From contig JAOBWI010000017.1 in assembly GCA_025463285.1 (NCBI GenBank), forward strand, positions 62,001 through 126,000: 64,000 bases of DNA, written 5' to 3'. This DNA comes from Acidimicrobiaceae bacterium. Its GTDB lineage: Bacteria > Actinomycetota > Acidimicrobiia > Acidimicrobiales > RAAP-2. Both the position numbers and the translations under genes were made by a program. This document shows positions 24,813-35,007 of the stretch, piece by piece; the stretch's first letter is position 1; each line of letters begins with the position of its first letter. Under the pieces are notes generated by a model. The model did not search any database. It saw only the letters and a list, made by a program, of their open reading frames with translations, and had not been told where the DNA came from.

Positions 24813-27311
24813 CTAGGCCACGCCAGGCGTGTCGCCTACGTGGAGCAGAGGAAACTCCATCACCACGGTTAGCCCTCCGCCTGGCGTGTCCTCAAAACGA
24901 AAATCACCGCCAAGCATCCGCACGAAGCTCGACGCCACGGTGAGGCCGAGATCCACCCCACGATTCTCCCGTCGCGACTTCGAGGTGGGATCGAGAATGG
25001 CCTCGCGCCGCTCTACGCTCATGCCGGGGCCCCGGTCGATCACGAGTAGTTCCAGCGAATGATCCAACGCTCCCGCGGCAATGCGCACGGGCTCCTTGAC
25101 CGGTCCAAACTGCAGGGCGTTGCCGACCACGATGGCGATGGCCCGCTCGGCCATGGAGGGATCGGTCGTGAAACGCGGCAGAGTGCTCGGCACGTCCTCA
25201 TCGATGGTGCGTCCCTTAATATCCACCGTGCTCAAGGCCTGCTCTAGGAGATCCTGTAGAGACGCCGACACCAGTTGAGGGGCCACTCCCCCGGTCTCCA
25301 ATCGACCCACGTCGATGAGATTGTTGATGAGTCGCGTGAGACGCTTCACCTCGACGTCGACGGCCTCTAAGCGTTCGCGCTGGACGAGCGCGGGAGCGCT
25401 CGAGGACCCGTCCAAGAGAGCGGCCACCTTGAACTGAATGGTGGTGAGAGGGTCGCGCAGGTCGTGAGAGACACTTCGCAACAGCGACGAGCGCGCGGCG
25501 TTATTTTCGGCGCGGACTTCAAACTCGGCGGCGGCGTGCGCGCTGCTCATCACGCGCAGGCCCGCGCCAACACGCTGCGAGAAGGCGCTCACCAAGCCTC
25601 GAGCCTCGCCGTCGAGAGTGACGTCTTGGAGCAGGAGTTCGTACTCGTCGTCGATGGGGAAAATCTCCGACGGCGCACCCTCGCGAGGCGCCGGCCCGCT
25701 CACCACGTCGTTTCGCCACGTCTCTCCGTCGCGGGTGAGAAGCGCCACGCTGGAGGCGTCGAAGACCGCGCGTAACGAATCGAGCAACGGCAACAAGTCG
25801 TCGTGCGACGTGCCGGCCGTGGCCACCGCCGCGGCCAACACCTGAGCCTCGGCCCGGGCGCGCTCGGCCTCTTGAGAGCGCCGGGTGAATCGACTCATCA
25901 ACACGCTGGCTCCCGCCGCGAACACCAAAAAGGCAATGACCGAGACCACGTCGTTGGGTCGTGAAATGCGAAGCGTATGCAGCGGCGGCACAAAGTAGTA
26001 GTTCTCGAGCGCCGACGCGCAGACCGCAGAGACCAGACCCACCACCACCCCACCCCAGGTGGCCAGGGCCAAGACGAGCACGAGATAGCACAGGAACTCA
26101 GTGGAGAGGGAGAGATTCGAGCGCGCGCTGGTGAGAATCAGCGTGAGAAGCGGCATGGACACGGCGGCCAACACCAATCCGCTAGCCCGACGAAACCAGG
26201 AGGTCCGGCGGTTCTGTCGCCGCTCGTGAACGTGGTCCGGTCGCTCGGCGCGCACCGCAATGACGTGAACGTCGAGATCTTGACTGTGGCGCAGCACTTT
26301 CTCCACCACCCCGCCGAAGGGTCGAGCGGCCGAGGGCGCGCGACTGGCACCGAGAAGAATCTGCGTGCCGCGCTCCGAGCGCGCGAAGGCCACCAAGGCG
26401 TTGGCCACGTTGTCGTCCACGATCTCTTGGTACTGACCTTCGAACTCATCGACGAGTCCTCGAGCGAGCGCCATGTCGGCTCCGGCACCGTGAAGGCCGT
26501 CGGCGCTCACCACGTGCACGGCGTAGAGCTCGGCTCCGGTGCGTGAGGCGATGCGCGCGGCTCGTCGAAGAAGTGTCTCATCCACCTGAGTGCCCGCCAC
26601 CCCAACGATGAGACGCTCGCGCGTCTCCCAGGTCTGGTCGATGTCGTGGTCGTCTTGGTACTGCTGCAGGGCGTCTTCGACGCGATCGGCCAGCCAGAGC
26701 AAGGCCAACTCCCTCAGCGCGCCGAGGTTGCCCACGCGAAAGTAGTTCGACAACGAGGCGTCGATCTTGTCGGCGGCGTAGATATTGCCGTGGGCCATGC
26801 GCCGACGGAGCGCTTCGGGCGTCACGTCCACCAGTTCGATCTGTTCGGCCCGTCGCACGACCGCGTCGGGGACCGTCTCTTGCTGGGTGATGCCCGTGAT
26901 CTTGTCGACCACGTCGTTGACCGACTCGAGGTGCTGAATGTTGACCGTGGTGATGACGTCGATGCCGGCCTCCAGCAGCGCCTCCACGTCTTGCCAGCGC
27001 TTCTCATTAGTGCTGCCCGGTACGTTGGTGTGAGCCAACTCGTCGACCAGCGCGACTTCGGGGGCGCGGCGAAGTATGGCCTCTACGTCCATCTCTTCGA
27101 GTTCGGCGCCGCGGTACTCGCGCGCTACGCGTGCCACCACCTCGAGGTCTCGTATCTGGGCGTCGGTGTTGGGGCGTTGGTGGGTTTCGACGTACCCGAT
27201 GACGACGTCCGTGCCCCGCAGGCGACGGCGGTACCCCTCGTCCAACATGCGATACGTCTTGCCCACCCCCGGCGCCGAGCCGAGATAGACGCGCAGTAAC
27301 CCCCGAGCCAT
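24813..27311 (-). CDS. kdpD: KdpD sensor histidine kinase, full length
   Basis: Potassium/turgor sensor, 832 residues. N-terminal KdpD domain (1-210, with the P-loop-like GSAPGVGKTYRML and ALVDELAHTN), Usp-like domain (about 230-350), DUF4118 four-helix membrane region (about 380-480), GAF-like stretch, then the kinase core. The H-box is SVSHDLRDPL (His near 615), with Asp where Thr is normal. The N-box reads VVGNALQFG rather than the usual NLLDNA form, and the G2 region is GVDLGLTV; G1 DRGPGM is normal. Catalytic competence may be reduced. It is the last gene of the kdp operon, far from kdpE. Confidence 0.92.
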   Translation of the reverse strand: MARGLLRVYLGSAPGVGKTYRMLDEGYRRRLRGTDVVIGYVETHQRPNTDAQIRDLEVVARVAREYRGAELEEMDVEAILRRAPEVALVDELAHTNVPGSTNEKRWQDVEALLEAGIDVITTVNIQHLESVNDVVDKITGITQQETVPDAVVRRAEQIELVDVTPEALRRRMAHGNIYAADKIDASLSNYFRVGNLGALRELALLWLADRVEDALQQYQDDHDIDQTWETRERLIVGVAGTQVDETLLRRAARIASRTGAELYAVHVVSADGLHGAGADMALARGLVDEFEGQYQEIVDDNVANALVAFARSERGTQILLGASRAPSAARPFGGVVEKVLRHSQDLDVHVIAVRAERPDHVHERRQNRRTSWFRRASGLVLAAVSMPLLTLILTSARSNLSLSTEFLCYLVLVLALATWGGVVVGLVSAVCASALENYYFVPPLHTLRISRPNDVVSVIAFLVFAAGASVLMSRFTRRSQEAERARAEAQVLAAAVATAGTSHDDLLPLLDSLRAVFDASSVALLTRDGETWRNDVVSGPAPREGAPSEIFPIDDEYELLLQDVTLDGEARGLVSAFSQRVGAGLRVMSSAHAAAEFEVRAENNAARSSLLRSVSHDLRDPLTTIQFKVAALLDGSSSAPALVQRERLEAVDVEVKRLTRLINNLIDVGRLETGGVAPQLVSASLQDLLEQALSTVDIKGRTIDEDVPSTLPRFTTDPSMAERAIAIVVGNALQFGPVKEPVRIAAGALDHSLELLVIDRGPGMSVERREAILDPTSKSRRENRGVDLGLTVASSFVRMLGGDFRFEDTPGGGLTVVMEFPLLHVGDTPGVA

Positions 27312-27371
27312 GGCGATTTACCTGGGTTCCACGCCGGAGAGCATTCGTGTCACCATACCCAGACCAGAGCC

Positions 27372-28121
27372 TTAGGGAACTCGAGAGTCACTGGCCAGCG
27401 AGGCGCCGACCACACTTGCTAACAGCGCGGCCACCACCCGGGGCTCCCGAGCAATCGGCCGACCCGGCGTGGGGGTGATCACGAAGCGACCCAGGGTCCG
27501 TCCGCGCCACTCACAGACAATCTCCGCTTCCGGTCCGGGGATACCCATCTCCTCGGTGGGCCAGAGCATCCCCACGTGAACCACGTCACCGTCGGGTTGG
27601 ATCTGGGCCATCGGCGGATCGGACGGATGAAGGTCGAAGTGGCACGCTCGCAGGTTCAGCAACTCACTCAGGGATTCGATGGCCCACTCGATGACCAGCG
27701 AGCTCGCAGCGGCGCTGTTGGCGTACTCCGTGAGATCGCGCACCATCGCCACGTACGTCGTCTCCTCGGTCGATACGCGCGAAAAGTGACGACTTCGCGC
27801 GGCCAACTCCGAGACCAGCAGCCCCACCACCAGCAGCGCGACGGCCGTCTCGACGTTCCCTCGTTGACTGATGGCGAAGCGGTCGTAGGGCCTGGTCAAA
27901 AAGAAGTCAAACCATAGGGCCGAGGAGACGCTGGCCAGAAACCCGCTGAAACGATTACCACCGACCGCGACCGCGACAATGACGACCACCAGAGTCATTC
28001 CGGCCGCGGCGTTGGCGAAGGTGCCCCGAAAGGGCACCAGGATCGCCGCGACCACGAGCGGAGCCACGATCGCGAGGCCCAACATCACTCGCGGGCGGTA
28101 TTTCTGGAGAAACGTCACCAT
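27372..28121 (-). CDS. DUF4118 membrane protein of the kdp operon
   Basis: A 249-residue protein with four closely spaced membrane helices (about 12-110) that match the DUF4118 module of KdpD (SALWFDFFLTRPYDRF is the characteristic FDFFLT-type block), followed by a short linker and a GAF-like cytoplasmic region. It has no kinase core. It sits between kdpC and kdpD. It may serve as a separate membrane-sensing partner for the Kdp kinases; that role is inference. Its C-terminal part has no motif I recognise. Confidence 0.8.
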   Translation of the reverse strand: MVTFLQKYRPRVMLGLAIVAPLVVAAILVPFRGTFANAAAGMTLVVVIVAVAVGGNRFSGFLASVSSALWFDFFLTRPYDRFAISQRGNVETAVALLVVGLLVSELAARSRHFSRVSTEETTYVAMVRDLTEYANSAAASSLVIEWAIESLSELLNLRACHFDLHPSDPPMAQIQPDGDVVHVGMLWPTEEMGIPGPEAEIVCEWRGRTLGRFVITPTPGRPIAREPRVVAALLASVVGASLASDSRVP

Positions 28122-28153
28122 CGTGACCCCTTCCTCGCCTGGTGGTTGCGTAC

Positions 28154-28789
28154 TTATTTCAGGGCCGCGAGCCCTTCGTTTAACTGCAGGACGTCAATGA
28201 ACTGAGCGCCTAAGAATCCCCACTGGGGGGCCTGGGTCTCGCTCACGATGAGGGCCTTTAACTTCGCGGGCGCGATGCCGGTCGCTTGGGCCACCATCGG
28301 GATCTGCACTAACGCGTCCTTTTGCGAGATGTCGGGGTCGTACCCACTGGCTGAGGTCGTCACCAGGTCGGGCGTCGGAATGACTCCCCTGGCGTGCCAG
28401 TACTTCACCAGCTGCTTGGTGAAGGTCACCAGGGTCGACGAACGAGGTCCCAAGTTGGTCGCGCCCGACTCACCCGCGGCGCCGTTTAGTGCGAGGGGGT
28501 CATCACCGGGGTGGCCCGCGGGACTCGGATTATTTTTCTCGGTGTCGGCGTACGGACCAAGGTCGTCCGGGCGACCCTGGAAGACGCAACTTCCGAGCGG
28601 GTGTCCGGGGCACTTGGTCAAGTTCCACGGCTGACCGATCAGCGTCGACCCGTTGGCGCTCAACGATCCGTCCGCTTGATTTCGAAAGAGGAGTTGGGAC
28701 ACCCCGGTGCCGGCGAGGGCGTAGATGAAGCCGAAGACGACCAAGCAGATGACTGCCATGACCAATGAACGACGAAGGTGAACGAGCAT
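28154..28789 (-). CDS. kdpC: Potassium-transporting ATPase subunit C
   Basis: Single-span subunit of the KdpFABC potassium pump, 211 residues, with one N-terminal membrane helix (about 10-32) and a periplasmic domain. Family blocks include NGSTLIGQPW, TSASGYDPDIS and the C-terminal VNVLQLNEGL-like DVLQLNEGLAAL. It follows kdpB by 11 bp within the operon. Complete, with no anomalies. Confidence 0.95.
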   Translation of the reverse strand: MLVHLRRSLVMAVICLVVFGFIYALAGTGVSQLLFRNQADGSLSANGSTLIGQPWNLTKCPGHPLGSCVFQGRPDDLGPYADTEKNNPSPAGHPGDDPLALNGAAGESGATNLGPRSSTLVTFTKQLVKYWHARGVIPTPDLVTTSASGYDPDISQKDALVQIPMVAQATGIAPAKLKALIVSETQAPQWGFLGAQFIDVLQLNEGLAALK

Positions 28790-28800
28790 GTGGGTTCCTC

Positions 28801-30864
28801 TTAGTAAGCGTGCAGCGCGACGAGCACGAGATCGATGAGTTTGATGAAGATGAACGGCACGATGATGCCGCCCACGCCGTAGATCAAGACGTTGCGTCGC
28901 AGGATGACCGACGACTTGGACGCTCGGAACTTCACGCCGCGTAGCGCCAAGGGAATCAAGGCCACGATGACCAGGGCGTTGAAAATAACGGCCGAGAGTA
29001 CGGCGCTCTGGGGACTGTGCAACTTCATGACGTTGAGCGTTTCTAACTGCGGGTAGGCCACGGCAAACAGCGCTGGAATAATGGCGAAGTACTTGGCCAC
29101 GTCGTTGGCAATGGAGAACGTGGTCAACGAACCGCGCGTGATGAGCAGCTGCTTACCGATTTCGACGATGTCGATCAACTTGGTCGGATTGGAGTCGAGA
29201 TCGACCATGTTGCCCGCTTCTTTGGCCGCGGTGGTGCCCGTGTTCATGGCCACGCCAACGTCGGCCTGGGCCAGCGCGGGCGCGTCATTGGTGCCGTCGC
29301 CGGTCATGGCGACTAATTTGCCGCCCTCCTGCTCTTGTTTGATGAGAGCCATCTTGGCTTCCGGGGTGGCCTCAGCCAGGAAGTCGTCGACGCCCGCCTC
29401 TTGGGCGATAGCGGCCGCGGTCAAGGGGTTGTCGCCAGTAATCATGACGGTGCGAATGCCCATCTGACGCATCTCTTCGAACTTTTCGCGAATGCCTTGC
29501 TTGACGATGTCCTTGAGTTCAATAACTCCGACGATGTCGTTGCCGTCCGAGACGACCAGCGGCGTGGACCCCTCGCGCGAGACGCGCTCGACGATCGCGT
29601 CGAGACCCCCCGGAATGGTGCCGCCGTGTTCGCTGACCCACCGCTTGACGGAGTCGCCGGCCCCTTTGCGAATCTGGCGAGTGCCACTATCGAGTCCGGA
29701 CATGCGCGTGGTGGCCGTGAAGGGGACGAAGACGTGGTCACCCTCTAGTTGACGCTCGCGGATATCAAAGAGCTGCTTGGCCAACACCACGATGGATCGT
29801 CCTTCGGGCGTTTCGTCGGCCAGCGAGGCCAACTGCGCCACGTCGGCCACGTCCCGCTCGGTGTGAGTACCGACCGGGTAGAAGGTGGAGGCCATGCGGT
29901 TACCGAGGGTGATGGTGCCGGTCTTGTCCAAGAGCAACGTCTGCACGTCGCCGGCCGCCTCGACGGCGCGACCACTCATGGCCAAGACGTTGCGCTGCAC
30001 CAGTCGGTCCATGCCGGCGATACCAATGGCTGACAACAGGGCCCCAATGGTGGTGGGGATCAGACAGACCAGCAGCGCCACCAGGACCACCACCGAGACG
30101 GCGGTGCCGGCGAAGTTGGCGAACGGAACCAACGTGAAAACGACCGGAATGAAGATGATGGTCAAGACGGCCAGCAGAATCGTCAGCGCGATCTCGTTGG
30201 GCGTTTTTTGGCGGTTGGCCCCTTCGACCAAGGTGATCATGCGGTCGATGAAAGTGTGACCGCGTTCGGCGGTGATGCGAACGACGATCCGGTCGCTCAA
30301 CACCTTGGTGCCGCCCGTGACCGCCGAGCGGTCGCCGCCCGACTCGCGAATCACCGGCGCCGACTCACCCGTAATGGCGGACTCGTCCACCGAGGCGATG
30401 CCTTCGATGATCTCGCCGTCGGAGGGGATCGCGTCGCCGGCTTCGCAGACCACCAGGTCGCCCTTGGCCAGTTCGGCCGCCGGAATCAGCTCTTCGGTCC
30501 CGTCAGCGCGCAAGCGGCGCGCCTCGGTCTCCGATCGCATCTTCCTCAAGGTGTCCGCCTGAGCTTTACCGCGGCCTTCGGCCATGGCTTCGGCGAAGTT
30601 GGCGAAGATGACCGTCAAGAACAGCCAGATGGTGATCGACCACGTGAAGGTGCTCGGGTGCGCCAAGGCTTCGACGAAGGTGATGAGGGAGCCGACCAAC
30701 ACCACGAACATCACGGGGTTCTTGATCTGAGTAAGCGGATCGAGCTTGACGAAGGAGTCCTTCAACGCCTGGCGAAGAATCGGCCCGTCGAAGAGGCCCT
30801 TCGCTTGAGCGACGCCGTGTGACTCCGACGGTTGGCTCGTGGGCTGGTTAAGAACAGTCGTCAT
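28801..30864 (-). CDS. kdpB: Potassium-transporting P-type ATPase subunit B
   Basis: Catalytic P-type ATPase subunit, 687 residues. The phosphorylated Asp is in [14 protein letters not shown], the actuator TGES motif in ITGESAPV, and the hinge [21 protein letters not shown] is intact, as are the seven membrane helices. The N-terminus carries the KdpB-specific [19 protein letters not shown] block. It abuts kdpA: the stop of kdpA overlaps the start of kdpB by one base. Confidence 0.97.
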   Translation of the reverse strand: MTTVLNQPTSQPSESHGVAQAKGLFDGPILRQALKDSFVKLDPLTQIKNPVMFVVLVGSLITFVEALAHPSTFTWSITIWLFLTVIFANFAEAMAEGRGKAQADTLRKMRSETEARRLRADGTEELIPAAELAKGDLVVCEAGDAIPSDGEIIEGIASVDESAITGESAPVIRESGGDRSAVTGGTKVLSDRIVVRITAERGHTFIDRMITLVEGANRQKTPNEIALTILLAVLTIIFIPVVFTLVPFANFAGTAVSVVVLVALLVCLIPTTIGALLSAIGIAGMDRLVQRNVLAMSGRAVEAAGDVQTLLLDKTGTITLGNRMASTFYPVGTHTERDVADVAQLASLADETPEGRSIVVLAKQLFDIRERQLEGDHVFVPFTATTRMSGLDSGTRQIRKGAGDSVKRWVSEHGGTIPGGLDAIVERVSREGSTPLVVSDGNDIVGVIELKDIVKQGIREKFEEMRQMGIRTVMITGDNPLTAAAIAQEAGVDDFLAEATPEAKMALIKQEQEGGKLVAMTGDGTNDAPALAQADVGVAMNTGTTAAKEAGNMVDLDSNPTKLIDIVEIGKQLLITRGSLTTFSIANDVAKYFAIIPALFAVAYPQLETLNVMKLHSPQSAVLSAVIFNALVIVALIPLALRGVKFRASKSSVILRRNVLIYGVGGIIVPFIFIKLIDLVLVALHAY

Positions 30865-32552
30865 TAGAAGAACCTCAGGTGAGTTAGTTGCTCGACCACG
30901 GGGCCGAGGGCTATGGCGGGGAAGAACGTGAGTCCACCGATGATCACGATGACACCGACCGTGAGACCGACGAACATCGAGTTGTCGGTGCGGAAGGTAC
31001 CGAGCGACTCGGGGACCACGTCTTTTTGGGCCAGTGCGCCACCGAGCGCTAAGGCCGGAATGATGATCCCGAAGCGGCCGACCAGCATATCGATGGCCCC
31101 CACGATGTTGTAGAAGGCCGTGTTGCCGGTGAGGCCACCCATGGCCGATCCGTTGTTGTTTCCTTGCGAGGTGATCGCGTACAGGATCTCAGAGAAGCCG
31201 TGGGGGCCGCGGTTGAGGGGACCCGCGCGACCCTCCACGGTGGAGACCGCGATGCCGGTGATGACGAGGACGATGAGTGGCATCACGAGGGAACCGAGGC
31301 CGGCGAGTTTGACCTCCTTGGCCTGGATCTTTTTACCGAGATACTCCGGTGTTCTTCCGATCATGAGACCACCGATAAAGACGGCAATGATGGCGTAGAT
31401 CAAGATGGTGTACAGACCGCTTCCCGTACCACCCGGGGTGACCTCTCCCATCATCATGCCGGTGAGAAGACCCAGGTCTCCGAGGGGGTTGAAAGAGTCG
31501 TAGGAGGCGTTCGCCGAGCCGGTCGAAGTATTCGTCGAGGCCACGCCAAAGAGGGCCGTCTGGGTGTCGCCGAAGCGCACCTCTTTACCCTCGGTGTTGC
31601 CGACGGTGGCCGTGATGCCCGCCTTAGCGACGGCCGGGTTGTTCTGGTGCTCGCCGTAACTGGTGAAGCCGACCCAGATGCCAAAGAGCAACACCATGGC
31701 CGCCAACAAGGTGGCGCCGTGCTTCACGCTGCTCACCATCTTGCCGAAGGTGTAGGTGAGGGCGAAGGGAATAGCGAGCAACAGATAGATGGAGAGAAAG
31801 TTGGTGAGACCCGTCGGGTTCTCAAACGTGGTGGCCGAGTTGGCGTTGAGGAACCCTCCGCCGTTGGTGCCGAGCTGCTTGATCGACTCCATAAAACCGA
31901 TCGGACCTCGAGCCATGGTTTGGGTGACGCCGTTTAGGACGTCGTGGAAGGTCGCCGTACCGGCCAGGGTTTGAACGGCGCCTTCCCCGACGAAGATGAT
32001 GCCGAAAATAAAGGCGATGGGCAACAAGATGTAGAACATGCAGCGGGTAATGTCGACCCAGAAGTTACCGATGGTGGGTGACTTACGACGCGCGAAACCA
32101 CGGACCATGGCGATCGCCACGGCGATGCCGACGGCCGGCGAGACGAACTGCTGCACGGTCAGGGCGCCGATTTGGGAGAAGTACGACATGGTCGTCTCCC
32201 CGCCGTAGTTCTGCCAGTTGGTGTTGGTGAGGAAGGAGACGGACGTGTTGAAACTCAGCGCCGGGCCGACCGCACCCACCTTCTGGGGGTTCAAGGGCAG
32301 CGAGCCCTGAACGCGCAGGATGACGTAGGTGAAGATCAGCGACACCAGGGAGAAGACCACCATCGCGCCGGCGTAGCGCTTCCAGGTCTGCTCCTGTTCG
32401 GGGCTGGTGCCCAGCAGTCGGTAGACGGGTCGCTCCACGAAGCCGAGCCAGTGCACGCGACCGTTGAAGACGGCCTCCATGTAAGAACCGAGGTAGCGCC
32501 AGGTCAGACCCAGGGTGAGGACCAACGCGAGAATGACGAAAAAGAAACTCAT
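30864..32552 (-). CDS. kdpA: Potassium-transporting ATPase subunit A
   Basis: Potassium-translocating subunit, 562 residues, about ten membrane helices. Selectivity-loop regions are visible, such as [32 protein letters not shown] and [14 protein letters not shown]. The start overlaps the kdpF stop (TAATG). It is complete and of normal length, forming the channel-like part of KdpFABC. Confidence 0.97.
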   Translation of the reverse strand: MSFFFVILALVLTLGLTWRYLGSYMEAVFNGRVHWLGFVERPVYRLLGTSPEQEQTWKRYAGAMVVFSLVSLIFTYVILRVQGSLPLNPQKVGAVGPALSFNTSVSFLTNTNWQNYGGETTMSYFSQIGALTVQQFVSPAVGIAVAIAMVRGFARRKSPTIGNFWVDITRCMFYILLPIAFIFGIIFVGEGAVQTLAGTATFHDVLNGVTQTMARGPIGFMESIKQLGTNGGGFLNANSATTFENPTGLTNFLSIYLLLAIPFALTYTFGKMVSSVKHGATLLAAMVLLFGIWVGFTSYGEHQNNPAVAKAGITATVGNTEGKEVRFGDTQTALFGVASTNTSTGSANASYDSFNPLGDLGLLTGMMMGEVTPGGTGSGLYTILIYAIIAVFIGGLMIGRTPEYLGKKIQAKEVKLAGLGSLVMPLIVLVITGIAVSTVEGRAGPLNRGPHGFSEILYAITSQGNNNGSAMGGLTGNTAFYNIVGAIDMLVGRFGIIIPALALGGALAQKDVVPESLGTFRTDNSMFVGLTVGVIVIIGGLTFFPAIALGPVVEQLTHLRFF

Positions 32553-32641
32553 TAGAACTTCTCCGGCTTAAACATCGCGTACCCGATGTAGAAGAACATC
32601 ACGACGGAGATGATGAACAGGATGATCTGGGAGTAACTCAT
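32552..32641 (-). CDS. kdpF: Small Kdp pump subunit KdpF
   Basis: A 29-residue single-helix membrane peptide, MSYSQIILFIISVVMFF then YIGYAMFKPEKF. The ending, with Ala-Met-Phe-Lys-Pro-Glu-Lys-Phe, matches the LLxPExF-type ending of KdpF, which stabilises the KdpABC complex. It lies directly before kdpA with overlapping TAATG, and its ATG overlaps the stop of a further small ORF upstream. Confidence 0.9.
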   Translation of the reverse strand: MSYSQIILFIISVVMFFYIGYAMFKPEKF

Positions 32642-32721
32642 ACCTTGTCCAGCACTTTGGTGAAACCGAGACCGCCCAAGGTGAAGAGGACGAAACCGAG
32701 AATTGAGTAGATATCTGCCAT
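32638..32721 (-). CDS. Small membrane ORF upstream of kdpF, 27 residues
   Basis: Starts ATG 32721 and ends TGA in an ATGA overlap with kdpF. The product begins MADIYSILGFVLFTLGGLGF and ends TKVLDKV, a single hydrophobic helix with a charged tail, so it resembles a pump-associated micro-subunit. It is the first gene of the kdp operon by position. The 4-base overlap with kdpF supports real translation. I do not recognise a named family. Confidence 0.65.
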   Translation of the reverse strand: MADIYSILGFVLFTLGGLGFTKVLDKV

Positions 32722-32773
32722 GACCCCAGCCTGGCGTGGCGGCTCTCAACAGATTCTTTATAACCTCGCGGGT

Positions 32774-32795
32774 CTCTTCATTTTCTCTTCATTTT
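32774..32795. promoter_or_regulatory. Tandem 11-bp direct repeats, candidate KdpE box
   Basis: CTCTTCATTTT occurs twice back to back (32774-32784, 32785-32795). The 11-bp period, about one helical turn, is what OmpR-class regulators such as KdpE bind. On the kdp-operon strand it lies upstream of GGTTATAAAG, a good -10-like element near 32757-32766. It is in the gap between the kdp operon and the divergent kinase/kdpE genes. Confidence 0.6.
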
Positions 32796-32838
32796 GCTCG
32801 GCGCGGTCCTCTGAGGAGATTCCGGCGATACTTACTAC

Positions 32839-34302
32839 GTGCAGCGGCGTCTCGTAGGTTCCATCGTCGGCGTCGGGACCGCGCTCGCTTTGGGCGGTGC
32901 ACTTTTGCCCCTGCGCTCGAACGTCAGCGTGTCGACCACGGCGCTCGTTCTCGTCGTGCCCGTCGTCGTCGGCGCCGTCATCGGTGGATTCACGGCCGGC
33001 GCCGTCAGCGTCGCGACGGGCTTTCTTATCTACGACTTCGCCTTTATCCCCCCCTACAACACGCTGCACGTGGGCGCCGCCCAGAACTGGACGGCGCTGA
33101 TCGTTTACGTGGTGGTGATGCTGCTCGTCGCGCGCATCGTCGACGCCCTGGAAACGACCCGCACTGAAGCGCAGCGCAGTCACGACGTCATGCTCCGCGT
33201 GTCGGAGGTGTCAGAACTCCTGGTGGGAGACCAGCCGGTCAACCACCTCCTCAAAACCATTGTGTCTACGGCGCAGACAATCTTTAACGTGCCGGGCGTC
33301 TCCCTGCTCGAACTCGAAGGAGGCCGTCTGGTGGTGGTGGCGAGTGCCGGCACCCCACTCACCAGCGACGAGTTACACCAGCTTGATCCGCACTCGGGGA
33401 TGCCGATTCGCGTGGGCACCGCGCCCAGCGCGATGAACGAACTTCGTACCGTCGCTCTGTCGTCGTCCGGTCGGGCCTTGGGCATCCTCGCCATGCGCAG
33501 CGTTCCCACCAGAACGAACGATCGCGCCATCCTCAACACCTTCGCCAACGACGCCGCTCTGGCCCTTGAGCGGGCACAACTTCGCGAAGAGGCCCTGCGC
33601 TCGCAACTCTTAGAAGAGGCGGACCGTTTCCGCCGCGGACTCTTGGGTGCGGTCTCTCACGACCTGCGTACTCCTTTAGCCACCATCAAGGTGGCCTCCT
33701 CGACCCTCAACAATCGCGCCGCTCTCCTGTCGGAGGAGAGCGCGCGCGAACTTCACCAGCTCATTGAGATCGAGTCCGACCGGCTCACCCGCCTGGTGAC
33801 CAACCTGCTCGATATGACGCGCATTGAAGCAGGGGTTCTCACGCTGGATCGAACCAGAACACCCGTCGCCGAGCTAGTAAAGGACGCCCTGACCGCGCTG
33901 GGTATGGCTCTGGGCGATCAGCGCCTCGAGGTCGCTGTCCCGGACTCGCTGCCCGAGGTCGACGTCGATCACGTCGTGATTGGTCAAGCCCTCGTGAACT
34001 TGCTCGACAACGCCGTGCGCCACTCTCCGCCCCACGGCGTCGTCACGGTGCGCGGCGAGCGACGCGGGGATCAGATCGTCGTCTCGGTGAGCGACCAGGG
34101 TCCCGGCGTGGCACCGGCCGATCGAGAGACCATCTTTGATCGCTTCACTCAACTGAGCACCGGTGGTCGCGCGGGTCTCGGCCTCACCATCGCCAAGACC
34201 TTCGTGGAGGCCCACGGTGAACACGTGTGGTACGAGGAGGTTCCCGAGGGTGGTGCTCGCTTCGTGATCTCCTTGCCCCGTGCGAATGGCGCGGAGAGTT
34301 AG
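32839..34302 (+). CDS. KdpD-like sensor kinase lacking the N-terminal KdpD/Usp domains
   Basis: Histidine kinase, 487 residues. It starts directly with the DUF4118 membrane helices (about 5-105, with IYDFAFIPPYNTLHVG), followed by a GAF-like domain (about 135-250), HisKA and HATPase_c. The core is canonical: AVSHDLRTPL (His near 273), N-box VNLLDNAVRHSPP, DQGPGV and GGRAGLGLTIAK. It directly precedes kdpE, so it is the likely cognate kinase, while the long KdpD in the pump operon has a deviating core. The GTG start at 32839 has only a distant GGAG. Confidence 0.9.
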   Translation: MQRRLVGSIVGVGTALALGGALLPLRSNVSVSTTALVLVVPVVVGAVIGGFTAGAVSVATGFLIYDFAFIPPYNTLHVGAAQNWTALIVYVVVMLLVARIVDALETTRTEAQRSHDVMLRVSEVSELLVGDQPVNHLLKTIVSTAQTIFNVPGVSLLELEGGRLVVVASAGTPLTSDELHQLDPHSGMPIRVGTAPSAMNELRTVALSSSGRALGILAMRSVPTRTNDRAILNTFANDAALALERAQLREEALRSQLLEEADRFRRGLLGAVSHDLRTPLATIKVASSTLNNRAALLSEESARELHQLIEIESDRLTRLVTNLLDMTRIEAGVLTLDRTRTPVAELVKDALTALGMALGDQRLEVAVPDSLPEVDVDHVVIGQALVNLLDNAVRHSPPHGVVTVRGERRGDQIVVSVSDQGPGVAPADRETIFDRFTQLSTGGRAGLGLTIAKTFVEAHGEHVWYEEVPEGGARFVISLPRANGAES

Positions 34303-34989
34303 GTGGCCCGGGTGCTGGTCATCGATGATGACCCGTCTTTGTTGCGTGCCCTGCGGGTGGGACTCGAAGCGGAGGGACACGACGTCACGACCGCGGTGAA
34401 CGGCGAGCGGGGAATCTCCCAGACCGCGCTAGTCGCCCCCGACATCGTGGTGCTCGATCTGGGACTTCCCGACATGGACGGCTTAGAAGTGAGTCAGCGC
34501 ATCCGTCAGTGGAGTGACGTGCCCATCATCATCCTCTCGGCGACCGGAACGGAGCACCGTAAGATCGAAGCGCTCGACGGCGGCGCCAACGATTACGTCA
34601 CGAAACCCTTCAGCATGGGCGAACTCGAAGCTCGAATCCGGGCCGTCCTGCGCAACCGCCCGAGCGACGCGCCCGATCAGTTGCCGGCCGAACTCTCTCT
34701 GGGACGTCTCGACCTCGACTTCGTGCATCACGAAGTTCACTTAGCGGGCGCGCGCGTCGATCTGACCACCAAGGAGTTCAACTTGTTAGCGTTTCTGGCG
34801 CGCCACGTCGAGCGCACCTGCACGTACCAGATGATTCTTCAGGCGGTGTGGGGCATTGGCTACGGCGACGAGGCCCAGTACGTGCACGCGTACGTTCATC
34901 GACTGCGTCAGAAACTCAACGACGAGGCGGGTACCCTAATTCAAACGGCGCCCGGCGTGGGATACAGCCTGCACCCCGAATCCCTCTGA
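34303..34989 (+). CDS. kdpE: KdpE-type response regulator
   Basis: OmpR/PhoB-class regulator, 228 residues. Receiver domain with DDDPS, phosphoacceptor in VVLDLGLPDMDG, conserved Ser/Thr and the Lys of YVTKPFSMGE; winged-helix output domain with LTTKEFNLLAFLARHVERTCTY and QYVHAYVHRLRQKL. The start is GTG 34303, immediately after the kinase stop. It should activate the kdp operon under potassium limitation, possibly through the tandem 11-bp repeats at 32774. Confidence 0.95.
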   Translation: MARVLVIDDDPSLLRALRVGLEAEGHDVTTAVNGERGISQTALVAPDIVVLDLGLPDMDGLEVSQRIRQWSDVPIIILSATGTEHRKIEALDGGANDYVTKPFSMGELEARIRAVLRNRPSDAPDQLPAELSLGRLDLDFVHHEVHLAGARVDLTTKEFNLLAFLARHVERTCTYQMILQAVWGIGYGDEAQYVHAYVHRLRQKLNDEAGTLIQTAPGVGYSLHPESL

Positions 34990-35007
34990 TTGTCAACACA
35001 TTATTTT

